The position numbers were made by a program, and so were the translations under genes. Of a stretch of DNA of 64,000 nt, positions 1 to 12,068 are shown piece by piece. The notes beneath the pieces are model-generated. The model was not told the origin of the DNA. It saw only the letters and a program-made list of their open reading frames with translations, and ran no database searches. The stretch comes from Rhizomicrobium palustre (GTDB lineage: Bacteria > Pseudomonadota > Alphaproteobacteria > Micropepsales > Micropepsaceae): the NCBI RefSeq assembly GCF_011761565.1, contig NZ_JAASRM010000001.1:3844139-3908138 (forward strand). Reading direction: 5' to 3'. Position 1 is the stretch's first letter, and the number at the start of each line of letters is the position of its first letter.

Positions 1-246
1 TGTCAAAAGACTTCTCAGCCGCATTCCGTAACGGTCCGAAACCGGGCGTTTTTCACCGCATCTATGAGCCGCATCGCCGCGCCGCGACTATCCGCGGCGG
101 CAGGCTTATTGCGCGTCATTCCCGGTCCATGCTAAGGCCAGCCTCCGCGAGTTGAGGGATTCTCTCGCGTCGCTGAATTTTCATTGCCCATCAGGGATTT
201 AAAGGAGCCGGGACCCTCCTCTCCGGCACCATGAAACGGAAGAAGC
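1..246. other. Leader region upstream of the atp operon
   Basis: No open reading frame here looks like a real gene. The stretch precedes the first gene of the F1 ATPase operon and probably carries its promoter and leader, but I see no convincing -35/-10 pair. A purine-rich GGAAG just before the GTG at 247 can serve as ribosome binding site for atpH. Confidence 0.3.
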
Positions 247-807
247 GTGGCAGACGAAGCTCATCTTTCGGGGATCGCAGGGCGCTATGCGCTAGCCGTC
301 TTCGAGCTTGCCCAGGAAGAACGGAAGGTCGAGGTCTTGAGCCGCGATCTCCAAGCACTCAAACAATTGCTGGCCGAAAGTGCCGATTTGCGCCGTCTGG
401 TGCGGGCACCGGTGTTCAGCCGTGACGATCAGGCTAGAGGCATGCAGGCGGTGTTGGCCGCCGCTGGTGCCGACGCCCTGACGGCGCGCTTTGTGCAGCT
501 TCTCTGCTCGAAGCGCCGCCTCTTCGTCCTGCCGGACGTGATCCGCGATGTCGAAACGCTGGTCGCCAAGCAGAAGGGCGAGATCGAGGCCGAAGTGACC
601 TCGGCGCATCCGCTAACGGATGCACAGACCGTCGAACTCAAGGCCGCGCTGAAAGACAAGCTCGGCCGTGAGCCGCTCATCGCCACCAAGGTCGATCCGA
701 CGCTGCTCGGCGGCTTGGTCGTGAAGGTCGGCTCGCGCATGATCGACGCGTCGCTCCGCGCCAAGTTGAATGGCCTTCGCACTGCCTTGCGAGGGGCAGC
801 CCACTAG
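247..807 (+). CDS. atpH: ATP synthase F1 subunit delta
   Basis: Subunit delta of the F1 sector; it forms the peripheral stalk link between the alpha3beta3 head and the membrane b subunits. The 186-residue length is normal for the family. The N-terminal helical half (starting ADEAHLSG, with a GRYALAVFEL motif) and the C-terminal half with the conserved DPTLLGGLVVKVG..MIDASLRAKL block are both visible. The start is GTG, preceded by GGAAG. It is the first gene of the operon atpH-atpA-atpG-ohr-atpD-atpC, the usual alphaproteobacterial order apart from the ohr insertion. The F0 genes (atpB, E, F) are not in this window, as expected for a class that keeps them elsewhere. Confidence 0.95.
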   Translation: MADEAHLSGIAGRYALAVFELAQEERKVEVLSRDLQALKQLLAESADLRRLVRAPVFSRDDQARGMQAVLAAAGADALTARFVQLLCSKRRLFVLPDVIRDVETLVAKQKGEIEAEVTSAHPLTDAQTVELKAALKDKLGREPLIATKVDPTLLGGLVVKVGSRMIDASLRAKLNGLRTALRGAAH

Positions 808-889
808 AATTTTCGCGCCAAATCTACGCGCTTCGGCGCGGCCTCTGCCCAGATAAAGCAAGGTCAAGCAGGATAAAGGAACTCTCACG

Positions 890-2421
<1,532 letters not shown>

Positions 2422-2422
<1 letters not shown>

Positions 2423-3297
2423 TGGCGTCGTTGAAGGCACTGCGCAACCGTATCGCTTCCGTCAAGGCGACGCGCAAAATCACCAAGGCCCAGCAGATGG
2501 TCGCGGCGGCGAAATTCCGCCGCGCCCAGGATGCCGCGGTCGCGGCCCGTCCGTACGCGGACAAAATGGGCCAGGTGATTGCGTCTCTTGCCGGCGGCAT
2601 GAAGGGCAATGCGGGCGCCTCGCCTCTCCTTTCCGGGACGGGCAAGGACGACGTTCATCTGTTGATCGTCGCGACCGCCGACCGCGGTCTCTGCGGCGCC
2701 TTCAACACCAACATCGTGCGCCTGGCGCGCCATAAGATCGAAGAGCTGCAGGCCCAGGGCAAGAAGGTCCTGATCCTGACCGTGGGCCGCAAGGGCCGCG
2801 ATCAGCTCAAGCGCCAGTATGAGAAGCTGATCCTCGAAAGCATCGAGTTCACGCATGTGAAGCGCATCAGCTTCGCCAACGCTGCCGAGATCGGCCAGCG
2901 CGTGCTGGAACTCTATGCCGAAGGCAAGTTCGACGTTGCCACGGTCATCTATTCGAAATTCCGCTCGGTGATCAGCCAGGTCCCGACCGCAACGCAGCTC
3001 ATCCCGGCTCCGGTCGAGGAGAAGGCTTCGACGCAGACGGGCGTGACCTATGATTACGAGCCGGATGAAGGCGAAATCCTCGCCGACCTTCTGCCGCGTA
3101 ACGTCAGTGTGCAGATCTTCCGCGTTCTTCTCGAGAACGTGGCGGGCGAATTCGGCGCCAAGATGACTGCCATGGACGGCGCCACGCGCAACGCTGGCGA
3201 AGTGATCGACAAGCTGACGCTGCAGTACAACCGCACGCGCCAAGCCCAGATCACCAAGGAACTGATCGAAATCATTTCGGGCGCCGAAGCGCTCTAA
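2422..3297 (+). CDS. atpG: ATP synthase F1 subunit gamma
   Basis: Central rotor shaft of F1. It is 291 residues, normal length. The N-terminal coiled-coil helix opens with [20 protein letters not shown] and the C-terminal helix carries the family signature ([18 protein letters not shown], then [16 protein letters not shown]). It overlaps the atpA stop by one base. The next gene downstream is not atpD but an ohr-like gene, 17 bases after the atpG stop, so atpG and atpD are separated by about 450 bases. Confidence 0.97.
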
Positions 3298-3314
3298 GCT
3301 GAAGGAGAACGGTC

Positions 3315-3719
3315 ATGGCCTACACGACGAAAGCGATTTCCAAGGGCGGCCGTGCGGGTCGCAGCGCGGTTGAAGGCGGGGCTCTCGCCCTTGCCATGAG
3401 CTTCCCCAAGGAATTGGGCGGCGACGGCGACGCGCACAATCCCGAACAGCTTTTCGCGGTGGGCTGGGCGGCCTGCTTTAATCAGGCCGTGCTGGTGCTG
3501 GGCCGCAACCATGGCATCGATCCGGCTGCTGCCGTGGTCGGCGTCGCGGTGACCCTCCATACCGAAAACAATGACTTCAAGCTCTCCGCTGAGATCAGCC
3601 TCAAGGTTCCGGGCGCCGACAAAGCCGCTGTGGAAGCCCTGATCAACGACGCCCATTCGATCTGCCCCTATTCCAAGGCGACCAAAGGCAACATCCCGGT
3701 CACGCTGACCGTACTTTGA
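3315..3719 (+). CDS. ohr: Ohr-type organic hydroperoxide resistance protein (OsmC superfamily), inside the atp operon
   Basis: A thiol peroxidase of the Ohr subfamily, expected to reduce organic and fatty-acid hydroperoxides in the cytoplasm. The 134 residues contain the Ohr-type block LGGDGDAHNPEQLFAVGWAACF with the peroxidatic cysteine at about residue 54, and the resolving cysteine in HSICPYS at about residue 117. A GAAGGAG ribosome binding site precedes the ATG. It lies on the same strand between atpG (17 bases upstream) and atpD (24 bases downstream), so it is almost certainly co-transcribed with F1. Most Ohr genes sit beside a MarR regulator (OhrR); none is seen here. Family assignment is firm, and regulation with the ATPase is inferred. 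Confidence 0.9.
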   Translation: MAYTTKAISKGGRAGRSAVEGGALALAMSFPKELGGDGDAHNPEQLFAVGWAACFNQAVLVLGRNHGIDPAAAVVGVAVTLHTENNDFKLSAEISLKVPGADKAAVEALINDAHSICPYSKATKGNIPVTLTVL

Positions 3720-5186
<1,467 letters not shown>

Positions 5187-5198
5187 GTCTGATCGTTG

Positions 5199-5219
5199 TG
5201 GCCGGGCTCGTCCCGGCCA
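5199..5219. repeat. REP-like palindrome between atpD and atpC
   Basis: TGGCCGGG, a five-base loop, then CCCGGCCA makes a perfect 8-bp stem in the 72-base atpD-atpC gap. The flanking ATGACC matches the family seen again at 48598-48621 (GTCATGGCCGG core). It has no T run, so it is more likely a dispersed repetitive palindrome that could stabilise upstream mRNA or reduce atpC expression than a terminator. Confidence 0.6.
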
Positions 5220-5258
5220 TGACCGATTGCAAAAAGCATTAGGTGCAGGATTCTCCGT

Positions 5259-5648
5259 ATGGCCGATAAAATCTCTTTTGACCTCGTCTCTCCCGAACAG
5301 CTTCTGTTGTCCGATGCCGCCGATATGGTGACCATTCCGGGCTCGGATGGCGATATGGGCGTGATGGCTGGCCATGCTCCGCTGATCACCACCCTGCGCC
5401 CCGGCATCATCAAAGTGGCAGGCGCGACGGGCGGCGAAGACAGCTACTTCGTGGCTGGCGGCTTTGCCGAAGTGAATGCCGAGAAAATTACGGTGCTGGC
5501 TGAGGAAGCCGTGCCGGTGAAAGGCCTCGACATCGAGGCGCGGCTTACGCTCGCCAATGAAGCCGTTACGGCGGCCAGGAGCGATGCCGACAAAGCCAAA
5601 GCGCAAGAAATTGTAGATGCGCTCGCGGCGCTGCGCTCGGTGCACTAA
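5259..5648 (+). CDS. atpC: ATP synthase F1 subunit epsilon
   Basis: Rotor subunit that contacts the c-ring and can inhibit ATP hydrolysis. It is 129 residues, with the typical N-terminal beta-sandwich (FDLVSPEQLLLSDAADMVTIPGSDGDMGVMAGHAPLITTLRPG) and a short C-terminal helical part (ARLTLANEAVTAARSDADKAKAQE). It is the last gene of the operon. The C-terminal helix is of the shorter alphaproteobacterial kind. Only a weak ribosome binding site is visible (AGGATTC), in keeping with the lower stoichiometry of epsilon. Confidence 0.95.
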   Translation: MADKISFDLVSPEQLLLSDAADMVTIPGSDGDMGVMAGHAPLITTLRPGIIKVAGATGGEDSYFVAGGFAEVNAEKITVLAEEAVPVKGLDIEARLTLANEAVTAARSDADKAKAQEIVDALAALRSVH

Positions 5649-5674
5649 CTTTTAGCAGTTACTGAACGGCGAAC

Positions 5675-5701
5675 CTTGCGCGGGCGCCACGCTTGCGCAA
5701 G
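5675..5701 (+). terminator. Possible terminator hairpin after the atp operon
   Basis: CTTGCGC and GCGCAAG form a 7-bp stem with a 13-base G+C-rich loop region, 27 bases after the atpC stop. No T run follows, so intrinsic termination is uncertain. Confidence 0.3.
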
Positions 5702-5730
5702 AAACTGTCCCAAATCCTGAAACTACCGGT

Positions 5731-5759
5731 TCCCTGACGCATTTTGGTCTTGTTATAAT
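5731..5759 (+). promoter_or_regulatory. Candidate promoter of the di-iron protein gene
   Basis: A consensus -10 box TATAAT lies at 5754-5759, with a poor -35 (TCCCTG at 5731-5736) 17 bases upstream. The start codon at 5792 is 33 bases downstream, leaving a short leader. The -10 is strong and the -35 is weak, which would fit activation or an extended element. Confidence 0.5.
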
Positions 5760-5791
5760 TCCACCCTGGTGGGCGGTGTATAGAGGCCTCA

Positions 5792-6658
5792 ATGGTGCAA
5801 GGACCGGTTTACAAGGCGGGCTGGAACCCGGACGACATCGCGTGGGAAAAATTCGATCCGTCCAAGGCTGAATCCTGGATGATCGACGCGATCAAATCCG
5901 CGGCTCTGGTGGAATATAACGCCCCCGATTACGTCTCCTATTTGAAGCGCATTTTTCCCGATCCCGACTTTCATCCCGTGATCGAACAATGGGGCCGCGA
6001 GGAAAGTCAGCACGGCAAAGTGTTGGGGCGCTGGGCCGAGATGGCTGATCCGAATTTCAAACTCGAAGAAGCCTTCGAACGCTTTCGCGCCGGGTATCGG
6101 CCAGAGCATTTCGATACCGAAGACACTACCTCCGTGCGCGGCTCGCGAAAGGGCGAGATGATTGCCCGCTGCGTCGTGGAAAGCGGCACGTCCTCCTATT
6201 ACACCGCAATCAAGGAGGCTACCGCCGAGCCGGTCTTGCAGGAGATCGCGGGCCGCATCGCCGCCGACGAATATCGCCACTACCGCCTCTTCTATGAAAC
6301 CGAGAAGACGCAACAAGGCGAAGCCGATCTGCCGTTCTGGAAAAAGCTCTTGATTGCCATCGGACGCATCACTGAATCCGACGATGACGAGATCGCCTTC
6401 TCGCATTACTGCGCCACGGTTCCGGCCGCCGAAATGGTAGCCAAGCCTTACGATCGCAGAGCCTATTCAAAGCGGATTTTCGAGATCACCGTGCGCGTCT
6501 ATCGCAAGAAGCACATCCACAAGCTCACCCAGATGGTGGCCAAGGCTGTTGGCGCCGATCCGCAAGGAAAGCTGGTGCAGCTCGCGGGCGGGGCCATCTG
6601 GCGGATGCTGCGCATGCGCGCAGGGCTTGCCGGCGTCCATCATCAAATGGCGTCGTAG
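5792..6658 (+). CDS. Ferritin-like di-iron protein related to acyl-ACP desaturases
   Basis: A four-helix di-iron protein of 288 residues. The complete ligand set is visible: E41 (VEYNAPDY), E71xxH74 (EESQH), E130 (VVESGTSSYY) and E160xxH163 (DEYRHYRLF). This E / ExxH / E / ExxH layout is that of acyl-ACP desaturase and related ferritin-like oxygenases. No signal peptide or membrane segment is seen, so it is cytoplasmic. The ATG has a GAGG site and a TATAAT promoter box upstream. It stands alone between the atp operon and the convergent sdhB. The substrate is not known; a soluble desaturase, hydroxylase or stress-type ferritin-like protein are all possible. Confidence 0.75.
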   Translation: MVQGPVYKAGWNPDDIAWEKFDPSKAESWMIDAIKSAALVEYNAPDYVSYLKRIFPDPDFHPVIEQWGREESQHGKVLGRWAEMADPNFKLEEAFERFRAGYRPEHFDTEDTTSVRGSRKGEMIARCVVESGTSSYYTAIKEATAEPVLQEIAGRIAADEYRHYRLFYETEKTQQGEADLPFWKKLLIAIGRITESDDDEIAFSHYCATVPAAEMVAKPYDRRAYSKRIFEITVRVYRKKHIHKLTQMVAKAVGADPQGKLVQLAGGAIWRMLRMRAGLAGVHHQMAS

Positions 6659-6666
6659 CGTTTCCT

Positions 6667-6693
6667 TTCACTTCCCCCTCGCGGGGAAGTGAA
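6667..6693. terminator. Bidirectional hairpin between convergent genes
   Basis: An 11-bp perfect stem with core CACTTCCCC / GGGGAAGTG and a five-base loop lies just after the di-iron gene and just before the sdhB stop (both genes point into it). Its CCCCCTCGCGGGG core resembles the arms of the repeat at 56415-56572, so it may be a member of the same repeat family used as a terminator. Confidence 0.55.
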
Positions 6694-6699
6694 TCGTCA

Positions 6700-7494
6700 T
6701 CACACCCCGCGCTTGACCAGCATGCGCTTGATATTGCCGATCGCCTCGGCCGGGTTCAGCCCCTTCGGGCAGGTGTTGGCGCAGTTCATGATGGTGTGGC
6801 AGCGATAGAGCCGGAACGGATCCTCAAGGTCATCGAGACGCTCCGGGGTCATCTCATCGCGGCTATCGGCGATCCAGCGATAGGATTGCAAAAGCGCAGC
6901 GGGGCCGAGATAGCGGTCAGAGTTCCACCAATAGCTTGGGCAAGCCGTCGAGCAAGAGGCGCAGAGAATGCACTCATAAAGCCCATCGAGCTTGGCGCGT
7001 TCTTCGGGCGACTGTTTCCACTCGGCTTCCGGTTCCGCTGTCTTGGTCTGCAGATAGGGCTTGATGGAAGCGTGCTGGGCATAGAAATGGGTGAGGTCCG
7101 GCACCAGATCCTTCAGCACCGGCTGATGCGGCAAGGGATAGACCTTCACCGGCCCGGAGACATCCGTGATCGCCTTGGTGCAGGCCAGCGTGTTGCCGCC
7201 ATCGATATTCATGGCGCAGGAGCCGCAAACGCCTTCGCGGCAGGAGCGGCGGAAGGTCAGCGTCGGATCAGTCTCGTTCTTGATCTTGATCAGCGCATCC
7301 AGAACCATCGGCCCGCAGCTATCGAGATCGACCGTATAGGTGTCGATGCGCGGATTGGCATCCGTGGCCGGATCGTAGCGGTAGATCTTGAATTCCTTGG
7401 TCCGCTTGGCCTTCTTGCCATTGGGCTCTTTGGGTCCTTCCCACGTCTTGCCTTGCTCGGGCTTGGAGCCTTTGGGCAGCGTGAACTGGACCAT
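6700..7494 (-). CDS. sdhB: Succinate dehydrogenase iron-sulfur subunit
   Basis: Electron-transfer subunit of complex II, attached to the cytoplasmic face with SdhA. It is 264 residues from the ATG at 7494, which has GGAG six bases upstream; an in-frame upstream start adds ten residues and has no such site. The 2Fe-2S domain has [16 protein letters not shown] and a later LACTKAI cysteine. The C-terminal 3Fe-4S/4Fe-4S domain has [17 protein letters not shown] and [17 protein letters not shown]. Unlike the common sdhCDAB order, this gene is about 8 kb away from sdhCDA and on the opposite strand. Confidence 0.95.
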   Translation of the reverse strand: MVQFTLPKGSKPEQGKTWEGPKEPNGKKAKRTKEFKIYRYDPATDANPRIDTYTVDLDSCGPMVLDALIKIKNETDPTLTFRRSCREGVCGSCAMNIDGGNTLACTKAITDVSGPVKVYPLPHQPVLKDLVPDLTHFYAQHASIKPYLQTKTAEPEAEWKQSPEERAKLDGLYECILCASCSTACPSYWWNSDRYLGPAALLQSYRWIADSRDEMTPERLDDLEDPFRLYRCHTIMNCANTCPKGLNPAEAIGNIKRMLVKRGV

Positions 7495-7595
7495 GTGATT
7501 CTCCGGCAAAAAGCGGTGCGACACCTTTGCTTAGCAAAGGCAGCCTCACCCTGCAACGATATTGCCGCAGGCCGTCGCCACCTGCCCGCGGAAGG

Positions 7596-9461
7596 TCACG
7601 CGCGCGCAGCTTTACGGGCCTTAAACCCCGAATAGGTGGCCACATTGCGGACCTGCAACCCGCCCGCCTCGCCTAGCTGGAAAAAGCCGATCAGATCGCT
7701 CAAGACCTCTGTTTCGGCGGCCAGGCTGCGCGTCGCGGCGGTGGATTCCTCCACCATGGCGGCGTTCTGCTGGGTGACATGCTCAACTTGGGTGACGGCG
7801 CTGGAAACTTCTGCCACGCCCACCGACTGGCGCTCGGCGGCGCCGGCCATTTCGTTGACCAGCGCATTAATCTCGACAATTTGCGCAACCATGCCTTTCA
7901 GCGCCTCGCCGGACTCGCCTGCGAGTTTCACCCCGGTGCCGACATGCCCGCTGGCGGCATTGATCAGCGCCTTGATCTCCTTGGCCGCCTGACCGGAGCG
8001 CTGGGCCAGGGCGCGCACTTCCGAGGCGACCACGGCAAAGCCCCTGCCCGCCTCACCCGCGCGCGCCGCTTCCACGCCTGCATTCAAGGCGAGCAGATTG
8101 GTCTGGAAGGCGATCTCGTCAATCACCCCGATGATGTCGGTGATCTGTTGCGAGGACTGCGCAATGGCATCCATCGCCGCCATCGAGGCTTCCACGATCT
8201 TGCCGCCTTTAGCGGCCTGTTCGGTCGCCGCTTTGACATTGGCGCTGGCGCGCTTGGCGTTATCGGCCGTGCCTTTGGCGGTGGTGGTGATTTCCTCCAG
8301 CGCGGCAGCGGTTTCTTCCAGACTCGCGGCCTGCTGTTCGGTGCGATGCGAGAGCTCCTCGGCGGCGTGGCTGACATCGCCCGCACCATTGGCGATCTGC
8401 TCGGTCGAGACACGCACATTGACGAGGGTTTCGCGAATGCGATCCATCGCTGCGTTGAAATCATCCTTCAGCTTGCGGAACGGCCCGGTGAGGTCCTCCT
8501 GAACGCGATGGGTGAGATCGCCCTGTGCCAGCCGCGCGAGGCCCGCGCCAATGCTGGCGACGATAATCTCGGTCTGGGCCTCTTTGGCGTGATCTGCTTC
8601 GTCGAGCTGACGCTTGAAGGCCGTCATGGCGCTGGCGAGCTTACCGATTTCATCTTCCTGATCGGTATAGGGCACATGCACATCGCGCCGTCCGGCTGCG
8701 AAAGCGCCCATAGCCTCTGTCATACGCCCCAAAGGCACAGAGATGGCGTTGATCATGAAAGCGCTAAACACGCCACCCAGGATCACCGCGACGCCGAGGG
8801 CAAGGAAAATCCAGAACCGCGCGGATTGATAGGTGCGGTTGCCGAGATCGCCTGACTTCATACCGCCTTCGGCGTTGAACTCGACCGCCTTTTCAATGGG
8901 CTTATAAAATGCGTTGAAGGCGTTCTTCATGTCGGTCGTAAAGAAGGCCGCTGCCGCTTCCGTGCCTTTCGACTGCCGAATTTCGATTTCCTTGTCGAGC
9001 AGCGGCAGATAGGCCGCCCATTTCTGCGAAATCTCCGCCGTCAGCGCGCGCTTTTCATCGGTGTCGGCGAGCGGGGCGAGCTTTTCCAAATCCGCCGCGA
9101 TCAGCCCTTCGTATTTCTTCAGATCGGCGACCGCATGGGCGTGATCGGCTTCCGATGTCGGCAACAGGTAAGAGCCCTCGATCGAACGATAGCGTGTCGC
9201 GTGATAGCGCAGATCGCCCAGGATACGCATCGCGGGAAGCCAGCTCGCGCGGAGATCGGCCGCCGCGCCATCAACAACCGCGAGACGTTGCAACGCAAAC
9301 AATCCCAGCGCCACAGTGGTGATCAGCACCAGAACAGACGTTACGATCACCTTGGTGCGAACCGGAAGGTTCTTCAAAAAATCCGCCGACATGCCGCGAT
9401 GGTCCCCGCGCGTTTCATCTCTGCCGCCCCCAAAGGCGGACACGGAGCTATCGTCTGACAC
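7596..9461 (-). CDS. Methyl-accepting chemotaxis protein
   Basis: Inner-membrane chemoreceptor of up to 621 residues. A short cytoplasmic N-terminus leads into a first membrane helix ([20 protein letters not shown]), then a periplasmic four-helix-bundle-like sensor of about 150 residues, a second membrane helix ([20 protein letters not shown]), a HAMP linker ([15 protein letters not shown]), and the signalling hairpin with [21 protein letters not shown] near residue 460. A later start at the in-frame ATG at 9392 ([14 protein letters not shown]) would remove 23 residues and is equally possible. No che genes lie nearby, so it is an orphan receptor. The ligand is unknown. Confidence 0.9.
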   Translation of the reverse strand: MSDDSSVSAFGGGRDETRGDHRGMSADFLKNLPVRTKVIVTSVLVLITTVALGLFALQRLAVVDGAAADLRASWLPAMRILGDLRYHATRYRSIEGSYLLPTSEADHAHAVADLKKYEGLIAADLEKLAPLADTDEKRALTAEISQKWAAYLPLLDKEIEIRQSKGTEAAAAFFTTDMKNAFNAFYKPIEKAVEFNAEGGMKSGDLGNRTYQSARFWIFLALGVAVILGGVFSAFMINAISVPLGRMTEAMGAFAAGRRDVHVPYTDQEDEIGKLASAMTAFKRQLDEADHAKEAQTEIIVASIGAGLARLAQGDLTHRVQEDLTGPFRKLKDDFNAAMDRIRETLVNVRVSTEQIANGAGDVSHAAEELSHRTEQQAASLEETAAALEEITTTAKGTADNAKRASANVKAATEQAAKGGKIVEASMAAMDAIAQSSQQITDIIGVIDEIAFQTNLLALNAGVEAARAGEAGRGFAVVASEVRALAQRSGQAAKEIKALINAASGHVGTGVKLAGESGEALKGMVAQIVEINALVNEMAGAAERQSVGVAEVSSAVTQVEHVTQQNAAMVEESTAATRSLAAETEVLSDLIGFFQLGEAGGLQVRNVATYSGFKARKAARA

Positions 9462-9581
9462 CGATGGTCAACGACCGGTAAATGCACCGCGCGCGGAATC
9501 GGCCCCAGCACCCGCCTCACGGAAAAAGCATGCAGGGATAATCGTTTGAGGTGTGTACTAGGGGTTATTCCTGAGCCGCGC

Positions 9582-10211
9582 TTACGCCGCAGCGGGCGCG
9601 AGCGGCACACCGAGGGCGATGAGATCGGAGCGGAGCTTATTTGCAGTTGTAAAGCACAGCCCGCGCATTCCAGCCTTTTCAGCGCCTTCCACATTCTCCT
9701 GACGGTCGTCCACGAAGACGAGCTCGCCCGCCGGCATGCCATAGCAATTAAGCGCAACGTTATAGAGGCGCACATCCGGCTTGATCAGCCCATGCTCACC
9801 CGAGAGCACGATATGCTCGAACATCTGAAACGCGGGCAGGCTGTAGCGCACCTTGGCGAAGGTCTCGCAGTGCCAGTTGGAGAGCGCGAAGAGCCGGTAA
9901 CCCGCCGCCTTCAATTCCGTCATCAGCTCATAGGTGCCCGGGATAGCCTCGCCGATCATTTCGATCCAGCGCCCGTAATAGGCGCGGATTTCGCGCGCCC
10001 ATTCGGGATGCAGCGATACCAATTCGTTGGTCGCGACTAGAAGATTGCGGCCTGCATCCTGCCGCCCATTCCATGCGTTGGTGCAGATGGTCTCGAGGAA
10101 ATTCGCGGCCTTGATTTCGTCGCCCTCGAACACCTTGCGGTAGAGATACATCGGGTTCCAATCGATCACCACGCCGCCGAGATCGAACACCACACCATTG
10201 ATCGCGCCCAA
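9582..10211 (-). CDS. HAD-superfamily hydrolase (subfamily IA)
   Basis: A phosphatase of the haloacid-dehalogenase fold, 209 residues. Motif I is FDLGGVVIDWNP with the cap domain following, motif II is LFALSNWHCETF, the motif III lysine is in GLIKPDVRLY, and motif IV is VFVDDRQENVEGA. The first DxD of motif I reads DLG, as in YihX/epoxide-hydrolase-N-like members, so sugar phosphatase activity is possible but not shown. The apparent start is TTG with GAGG five bases upstream. It is a single gene in a minus-strand run; the substrate cannot be told. Confidence 0.8.
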   Translation of the reverse strand: MGAINGVVFDLGGVVIDWNPMYLYRKVFEGDEIKAANFLETICTNAWNGRQDAGRNLLVATNELVSLHPEWAREIRAYYGRWIEMIGEAIPGTYELMTELKAAGYRLFALSNWHCETFAKVRYSLPAFQMFEHIVLSGEHGLIKPDVRLYNVALNCYGMPAGELVFVDDRQENVEGAEKAGMRGLCFTTANKLRSDLIALGVPLAPAAA

Positions 10212-10345
10212 AACCGCCTCTTACCTTTGAACTAGGCCCCCGCTTACCACGCCCCTGTGTCAGACGGAATGCGGTGGGATGCTCATCATTTGTCATCCCG
10301 CTGACGGATTTTCGCGCGGGAGCGCTGAGTGCGCGGGGCGCCCCA

Positions 10346-12067
10346 TCAATTCGGCGGGGTGGCGATTTGTTCGATGATCCAGCCGATTTCGGCTGTCTCG
10401 TTTTTCACCCGCCCGGTGACCACGATCTGCTCGGCACGGCGCACCATATCGGCGCCGAGATAGACGCTTTCCTCGATGGCCATGGCGGCTGTGGCGCGCA
10501 TCCGCCAGCCTTCACCATTGGGCAGCTTGAACAGCACATCGCCCGCCTGTGAGGTGGAGAGCCGCACATCGGGATGAACATGGAAGCGGATGGCGAAGGT
10601 AAGCGTATCCTTGCGCTCATGCAGCGGCACTATCCGGTCAATACCGGTCACCGCGAGGCCTTGCGGAGAAAGCGTCAACTCGCGTTCATGGCGCATAGAA
10701 AAGTTCGGCACATAACCATCATGGCACGCCACCACGGTGGTGCCTTTTTCGGTCTCCATGCGGCGGGTTTCGATATGCGTTGGACCATGGATCAGCCGCG
10801 CGCCGATTTTGGTGCGCACCCAGCTCTCGCGCAGGATGAAGCCACTGGAGGTATCGGCAAGCGTCACCGTGGAATGGGCGGCGGTGGCCCGCAGCGCATT
10901 CTGCCAGCGCCGATGGCCCGCTTGCGAAGGCGTACCGCAATTGACGATCAGCCGCTGCGCGCCAGCGCTCAATTCGAAAGCCAAACAGCCTGCATGGGCG
11001 GTGTTGGAATAAACGCCCGGCGGCGGCGTTCCGCAATCAAACAGCACCAGCGTGCGATTGGCACTCATGCGGTGATAGCCCGAATGCGGCGCATAGCCGA
11101 ACGGTTGGCCCTTCACATCATCGCGCTGCAATAGGAGCTGGATCATGCGGGGGTTGCTCTCCCCGCCCCCGTTAAAGAGGCTCAAAGCGCCATCGCCATG
11201 GCGGAAGAAACGCACCATCGGCGACATGCGGTCGAGCGCGCCGCGAATGCCTTGCGGCACCGGATGCTCACGGAAGGCAAGCGCCTCCAGCACCATGATG
11301 ACATGGCGATAGACATCCACCAGCGTCTCGGGCGAACGCGAGATATGCCCGCCATCGGGCAGTATCTGTTTGGCGAGTTCGGTTTCGAGCCGCTCAAGCC
11401 CATTTTCCAGCCGCCGCGAGCCGTCTTCCAGACAGACGCCAGAAAGGGCAAGCGCCGCCGCCGCTTCGATGCGCGGCAAGCCTTCGGGCGCCTCGCGCGC
11501 GATACGGTCCAGCATGCGCGCCTGTTCGCGCAGCGACACGAAAACTTTCGAGCGCCAGAGCATGTCGCAGTTGGTCAGAATAAAGCGGCCATAGGTGAAG
11601 ATGGCGATCAGGCGCCGCGCCATGACATGCGGAGCCCAGGCAGGCTCGGAATATTTGCCGTAGCGCTTCAGCCATTGGCTGACGAGATTGGTGGCAAGCG
11701 TGCGCGCCGGATCTCCACCCGCCATAGCGAGCGGCGGCAGAAAGGCAAAGCCGTGCAGGTTCTTCAGCCAATCTTTCGATGGCGGCACCGCGTCGAAAAT
11801 CGATTTGCCGCCCGCATCCGCCATCTCGCCTTCGAATTTGAAGCGGCCGCGCAGAAGCGCGTCGGCCTCATCCAAACGGCGCGGCAGGCGGTCCTGTGGC
11901 TGGTAATCGATGCGGTCGGTAAGCTGACCGATGAGAAAGCGGCGATAAATCCAGGTCGAGCGATACCAACTGCGCCAGCCACTCAAGCCTTGCCACAAAG
12001 CGTATTCCAGCGCTTCCGGCCATAAGGCCAGGGGTGGTTTGGTGTGGTGTGGCGCGCGGGCGGGCAC
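10346..12067 (-). CDS. Heparinase II/III family protein
   Basis: A 573-residue member of the heparinase II/III-like family found next to rpe or purH in many alphaproteobacteria. The N-terminal half is alpha-helical (an alpha/alpha toroid in the family). The C-terminal half is beta-rich and contains the family block YSNTAHAGCLAFELSAGAQRLIVNCGTPS followed by RATAAHSTVTLADTSSG. The GTG start is one base beyond the TAG stop of rpe, and GAGAGG in the end of rpe serves as ribosome binding site, so the two are coupled. No signal peptide is evident. Real substrates of this chromosomal subgroup are not established. Confidence 0.82.
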   Translation of the reverse strand: MPARAPHHTKPPLALWPEALEYALWQGLSGWRSWYRSTWIYRRFLIGQLTDRIDYQPQDRLPRRLDEADALLRGRFKFEGEMADAGGKSIFDAVPPSKDWLKNLHGFAFLPPLAMAGGDPARTLATNLVSQWLKRYGKYSEPAWAPHVMARRLIAIFTYGRFILTNCDMLWRSKVFVSLREQARMLDRIAREAPEGLPRIEAAAALALSGVCLEDGSRRLENGLERLETELAKQILPDGGHISRSPETLVDVYRHVIMVLEALAFREHPVPQGIRGALDRMSPMVRFFRHGDGALSLFNGGGESNPRMIQLLLQRDDVKGQPFGYAPHSGYHRMSANRTLVLFDCGTPPPGVYSNTAHAGCLAFELSAGAQRLIVNCGTPSQAGHRRWQNALRATAAHSTVTLADTSSGFILRESWVRTKIGARLIHGPTHIETRRMETEKGTTVVACHDGYVPNFSMRHERELTLSPQGLAVTGIDRIVPLHERKDTLTFAIRFHVHPDVRLSTSQAGDVLFKLPNGEGWRMRATAAMAIEESVYLGADMVRRAEQIVVTGRVKNETAEIGWIIEQIATPPN

Positions 12068-12068
12068 C

